A stretch of DNA of 64,000 nucleotides from contig JAKCFM010000001.1 in the NCBI GenBank assembly GCA_025041195.1, forward strand, positions 930,001 through 994,000. Direction: 5' to 3'. This document shows, piece by piece, positions 62,589 through 64,000 of this stretch. The DNA comes from Halobacteriales archaeon YIM A00013. Its GTDB lineage: Archaea; Halobacteriota; Halobacteria; Halobacteriales; Haloarculaceae. Each line of letters opens with the position of its first letter. The first letter of the stretch is position 1. A program made the translations under genes and the position numbers. Under the pieces are notes generated by a model. That model searched no databases and was not told the DNA's origin. It worked only from the letters and a program-made list of their open reading frames with translations.

Positions 62589-63131
62589 ATGTCAGAGCTA
62601 TCGCTTCCCCACGAGGCGCGTGCGGGTCCCACAAAACCGCCAGTCAGGGCTGTCGTCATGGAGACACTGGGGGTTGGTCCCCCGGACCACTTCGTCGATG
62701 TCGGGTCATGTACTGGTGCGATGACGATCGAGGCGACGTTGCGGACTGATCGAGTGACAGCGATCGAGCGTGATCCGGACCGCGTTCGAGTAACCGAACA
62801 GAATCTGCGAGCCAACGACGCGACAGATAGTGTGACGGTTATCAACGAGGAAGCACCCGCGGGACTACCGCCCGACGGCGACGTGTTGTTCATCGGCGGG
62901 AGCCACAGATTCGATGCGGTGCTCGATCGAGCGATCGAGTACGACTACGATCGAATTGGGATGACTGTCTCGCGTCTCGAAGTGGCCGGCAACGCCACGA
63001 CGGCGTTCAAAGAGCGTGAGCTGCTCTCCGAGTTGCTTCAGTTGCAAGTTAGCCGGGGCTACGAACTGGCTGGTGCGATGAGCTTTCACTCGAACAATCC
63101 GGTGTTTTTCCTGCTGGGTGAGCCCGCGTGA
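62589..63131 (+). CDS. cbiT: Cobalt-precorrin-6B/7 decarboxylase, CbiT
   Basis: A 180-residue class-I methyltransferase of the CbiT group, which decarboxylates and methylates C15 of cobalt-precorrin in anaerobic B12 synthesis. Motif I reads VDVGSCTGAMTIEA, followed by VTAIERDPDRVRVTEQN and VLFIGGSH. It is the first visible gene of the cobalamin operon and overlaps cbiL by four bases. Confidence 0.92.
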   Translation: MSELSLPHEARAGPTKPPVRAVVMETLGVGPPDHFVDVGSCTGAMTIEATLRTDRVTAIERDPDRVRVTEQNLRANDATDSVTVINEEAPAGLPPDGDVLFIGGSHRFDAVLDRAIEYDYDRIGMTVSRLEVAGNATTAFKERELLSELLQLQVSRGYELAGAMSFHSNNPVFFLLGEPA

Positions 63132-63835
63132 CGGTGTACGGCATTGGGCTTGGGCCAGGCGATCCATCGTTGCTCACCATCCGTGGAAAAACAGCACTTG
63201 AGTCGGTCTCAACGGTGTACACGCCGGGTCGACTCTCTCGTGCAGTCGTCTCTGCGCACGTCTCCGACGACCGTCTGGGATCGCTGTCGTTTCCGATGAC
63301 GCGCGATCCGGAGACGCTCCGTACGGCCTGGAAGGAGGCGGCCAACCGTATCGCAGCACAAGCGCAACAGGATGACGTGGCGTTCGTCACGCTCGGCGAT
63401 CCCAACGTGTACTCGACGTTCGGTCACCTTCGACGAACGCTTGCGGCCTTTCACCCGGCGATCGACGTCGAAGTCGTTCCCGGGGTGAGCGCGGTGACAG
63501 CGTTCACCAGCGCGCTTGGAGTAGAGCTCACCAGTACGACTGGACTGACGCTCTGTGAGGCTGCAAACGGCCCGATTCCCACCGACGCGCCACAGCTGCT
63601 GTTGTTCAAGCTGCTCGACGTTCCGTCGGTTCACGAGCAGCTCAGTGCTGCGAACTACGACGTGTGGTACGGTCGTCGGCTGTTCATGGAATCAGGGCCC
63701 ACCGTGGTGACTGACGACCCCACGGAGCTTGCCGATCGGGATTACTACACGCTTGCCTTTGCTCGAAAACGATCGTTCGAGGCGACGCCGGCGACGGCAG
63801 CCTTCACCGAAACACACGAGGTGGCAGATGGCTGA
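63128..63835 (+). CDS. cbiL: Cobalt-factor II C20-methyltransferase, CbiL
   Basis: A 235-residue tetrapyrrole methylase. The start [22 protein letters not shown] is the classic YGxGxGPGDPxLxT motif, followed by [18 protein letters not shown] and [18 protein letters not shown], which build the SAM and corrinoid cleft. It methylates C20 of the corrin precursor. It overlaps cbiT upstream by four bases and the next gene by eight. Confidence 0.92.
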   Translation: MTVYGIGLGPGDPSLLTIRGKTALESVSTVYTPGRLSRAVVSAHVSDDRLGSLSFPMTRDPETLRTAWKEAANRIAAQAQQDDVAFVTLGDPNVYSTFGHLRRTLAAFHPAIDVEVVPGVSAVTAFTSALGVELTSTTGLTLCEAANGPIPTDAPQLLLFKLLDVPSVHEQLSAANYDVWYGRRLFMESGPTVVTDDPTELADRDYYTLAFARKRSFEATPATAAFTETHEVADG

Positions 63836-64000
63836 GCCACCAGCCGTTCCGTTCGTTGGCGCAGGCCCGGGTGATCCGGGCTTGCTCACCGTTCGGGGGA
63901 AGACACTGCTAGAGCGCGCAGAGCTCGTGGTCCATGCCGGTTCGCTCGTGAACAGCGAGCTGCTCGATCGCTACTGTGAGTCAGCCGAACGCCACTCCTC
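63828..64000 (+). CDS. cbiF: Cobalt-precorrin-4 C11-methyltransferase, CbiF (partial)
   Basis: Only the first 57 or so residues are in the window. [34 protein letters not shown] (given in pieces: [24 protein letters not shown]) is the CbiF/CobM signature. It would methylate C11 of the corrin ring, continuing the CbiT-CbiL series. The 3' end lies past the right edge. Confidence 0.88.
   Translation, partial: MAEPPAVPFVGAGPGDPGLLTVRGKTLLERAELVVHAGSLVNSELLDRYCESAERHS

Noticed and set aside
1-64000. CRISPR array, insertion sequence or prophage
   Set aside because: No regularly spaced repeats, no transposase or integrase-like protein and no phage genes were recognised on either strand.

Overview
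The window comes from a haloarchaeon (class Halobacteria). The evidence is a strongly acidic proteome, the halobacterial S13/S4/S11/RpoD and S9 ribosomal operons with their tRNA genes, archaeal mevalonate-branch kinases, a two-domain TatC, an AglB-type N-glycosylation system, and many families known mainly from haloarchaea. Most genes start about 25-30 nt after an AT-rich TATA-like box, as expected for leaderless haloarchaeal transcripts. By eye the GC content is moderate for the class, but I did not count it and cannot name a genus. The region looks chromosomal. I saw no rRNA, CRISPR array, transposase or integrase.

Layout. 0-1.1 kb: tail of an RPA-associated protein and its phosphoesterase. 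1.1-9.6 kb (minus strand): a small zinc protein, a glutaredoxin, the isoprenoid kinases ipk and mvk, then the information-processing superoperon running right to left as tRNA-Ser, rps13, rps4, rps11, rpoD, tRNA-Leu, rpl18e, rpl13, rps9, rpoN, rpoK, eno, rps2. 9.8-12.3 kb: a membrane protein and a two-gene HTH/PIN-like module flanked by a 35-bp direct repeat, then a DUF2071 protein. 12.5-28 kb: housekeeping genes (moaA, mrp, tatCt, an SLC13-type permease, a FAH-family protein, a metallo-beta-lactamase-fold hydrolase, OsmC, TrmJ, IscA, dodecin, CutA, an RNase H-like nuclease, a DtxR-type regulator, a DUF368 transporter).

28-52 kb holds surface-glycan genes in three blocks: aglB with a divergent AglG-like transferase; a GT75/RGP-like protein, a GT-C protein and AglJ; and an O-antigen-ligase-like protein, a GT4 transferase and a Wzx-like flippase. 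Between the first two lies a tight five-gene acyl-CoA operon (SDR reductase, carboxyltransferase, PccX-like subunit, thiolase-like protein, DUF35 protein) followed by a TrmB-like regulator. The other interval holds aldo/keto reductase, guaA (PP-ATPase subunit), pyrG and a PspA/IM30 protein.

52-64 kb carries thrS, small haloarchaeal proteins of unknown function, a mucin-like secreted protein with an ArsR-type regulator, gatD, a GNAT protein, a hotdog thioesterase and an LLM oxidoreductase. The right edge is the start of an anaerobic cobalamin operon (cbiT, cbiL, cbiF...) divergent from a MarR-like regulator.

Best candidates for a second look: the repeat-flanked HTH/PIN module; the carboxylase/thiolase operon, which lacks a biotin carboxylase gene and whose thiolase has Ser at the expected nucleophile position; a single TATA-like box placed exactly symmetrically between divergent pspA and hydrolase genes; a shared CCAAAATT element in front of both cbiT and its divergent regulator; and a perfect 14-bp inverted repeat downstream of pspA.
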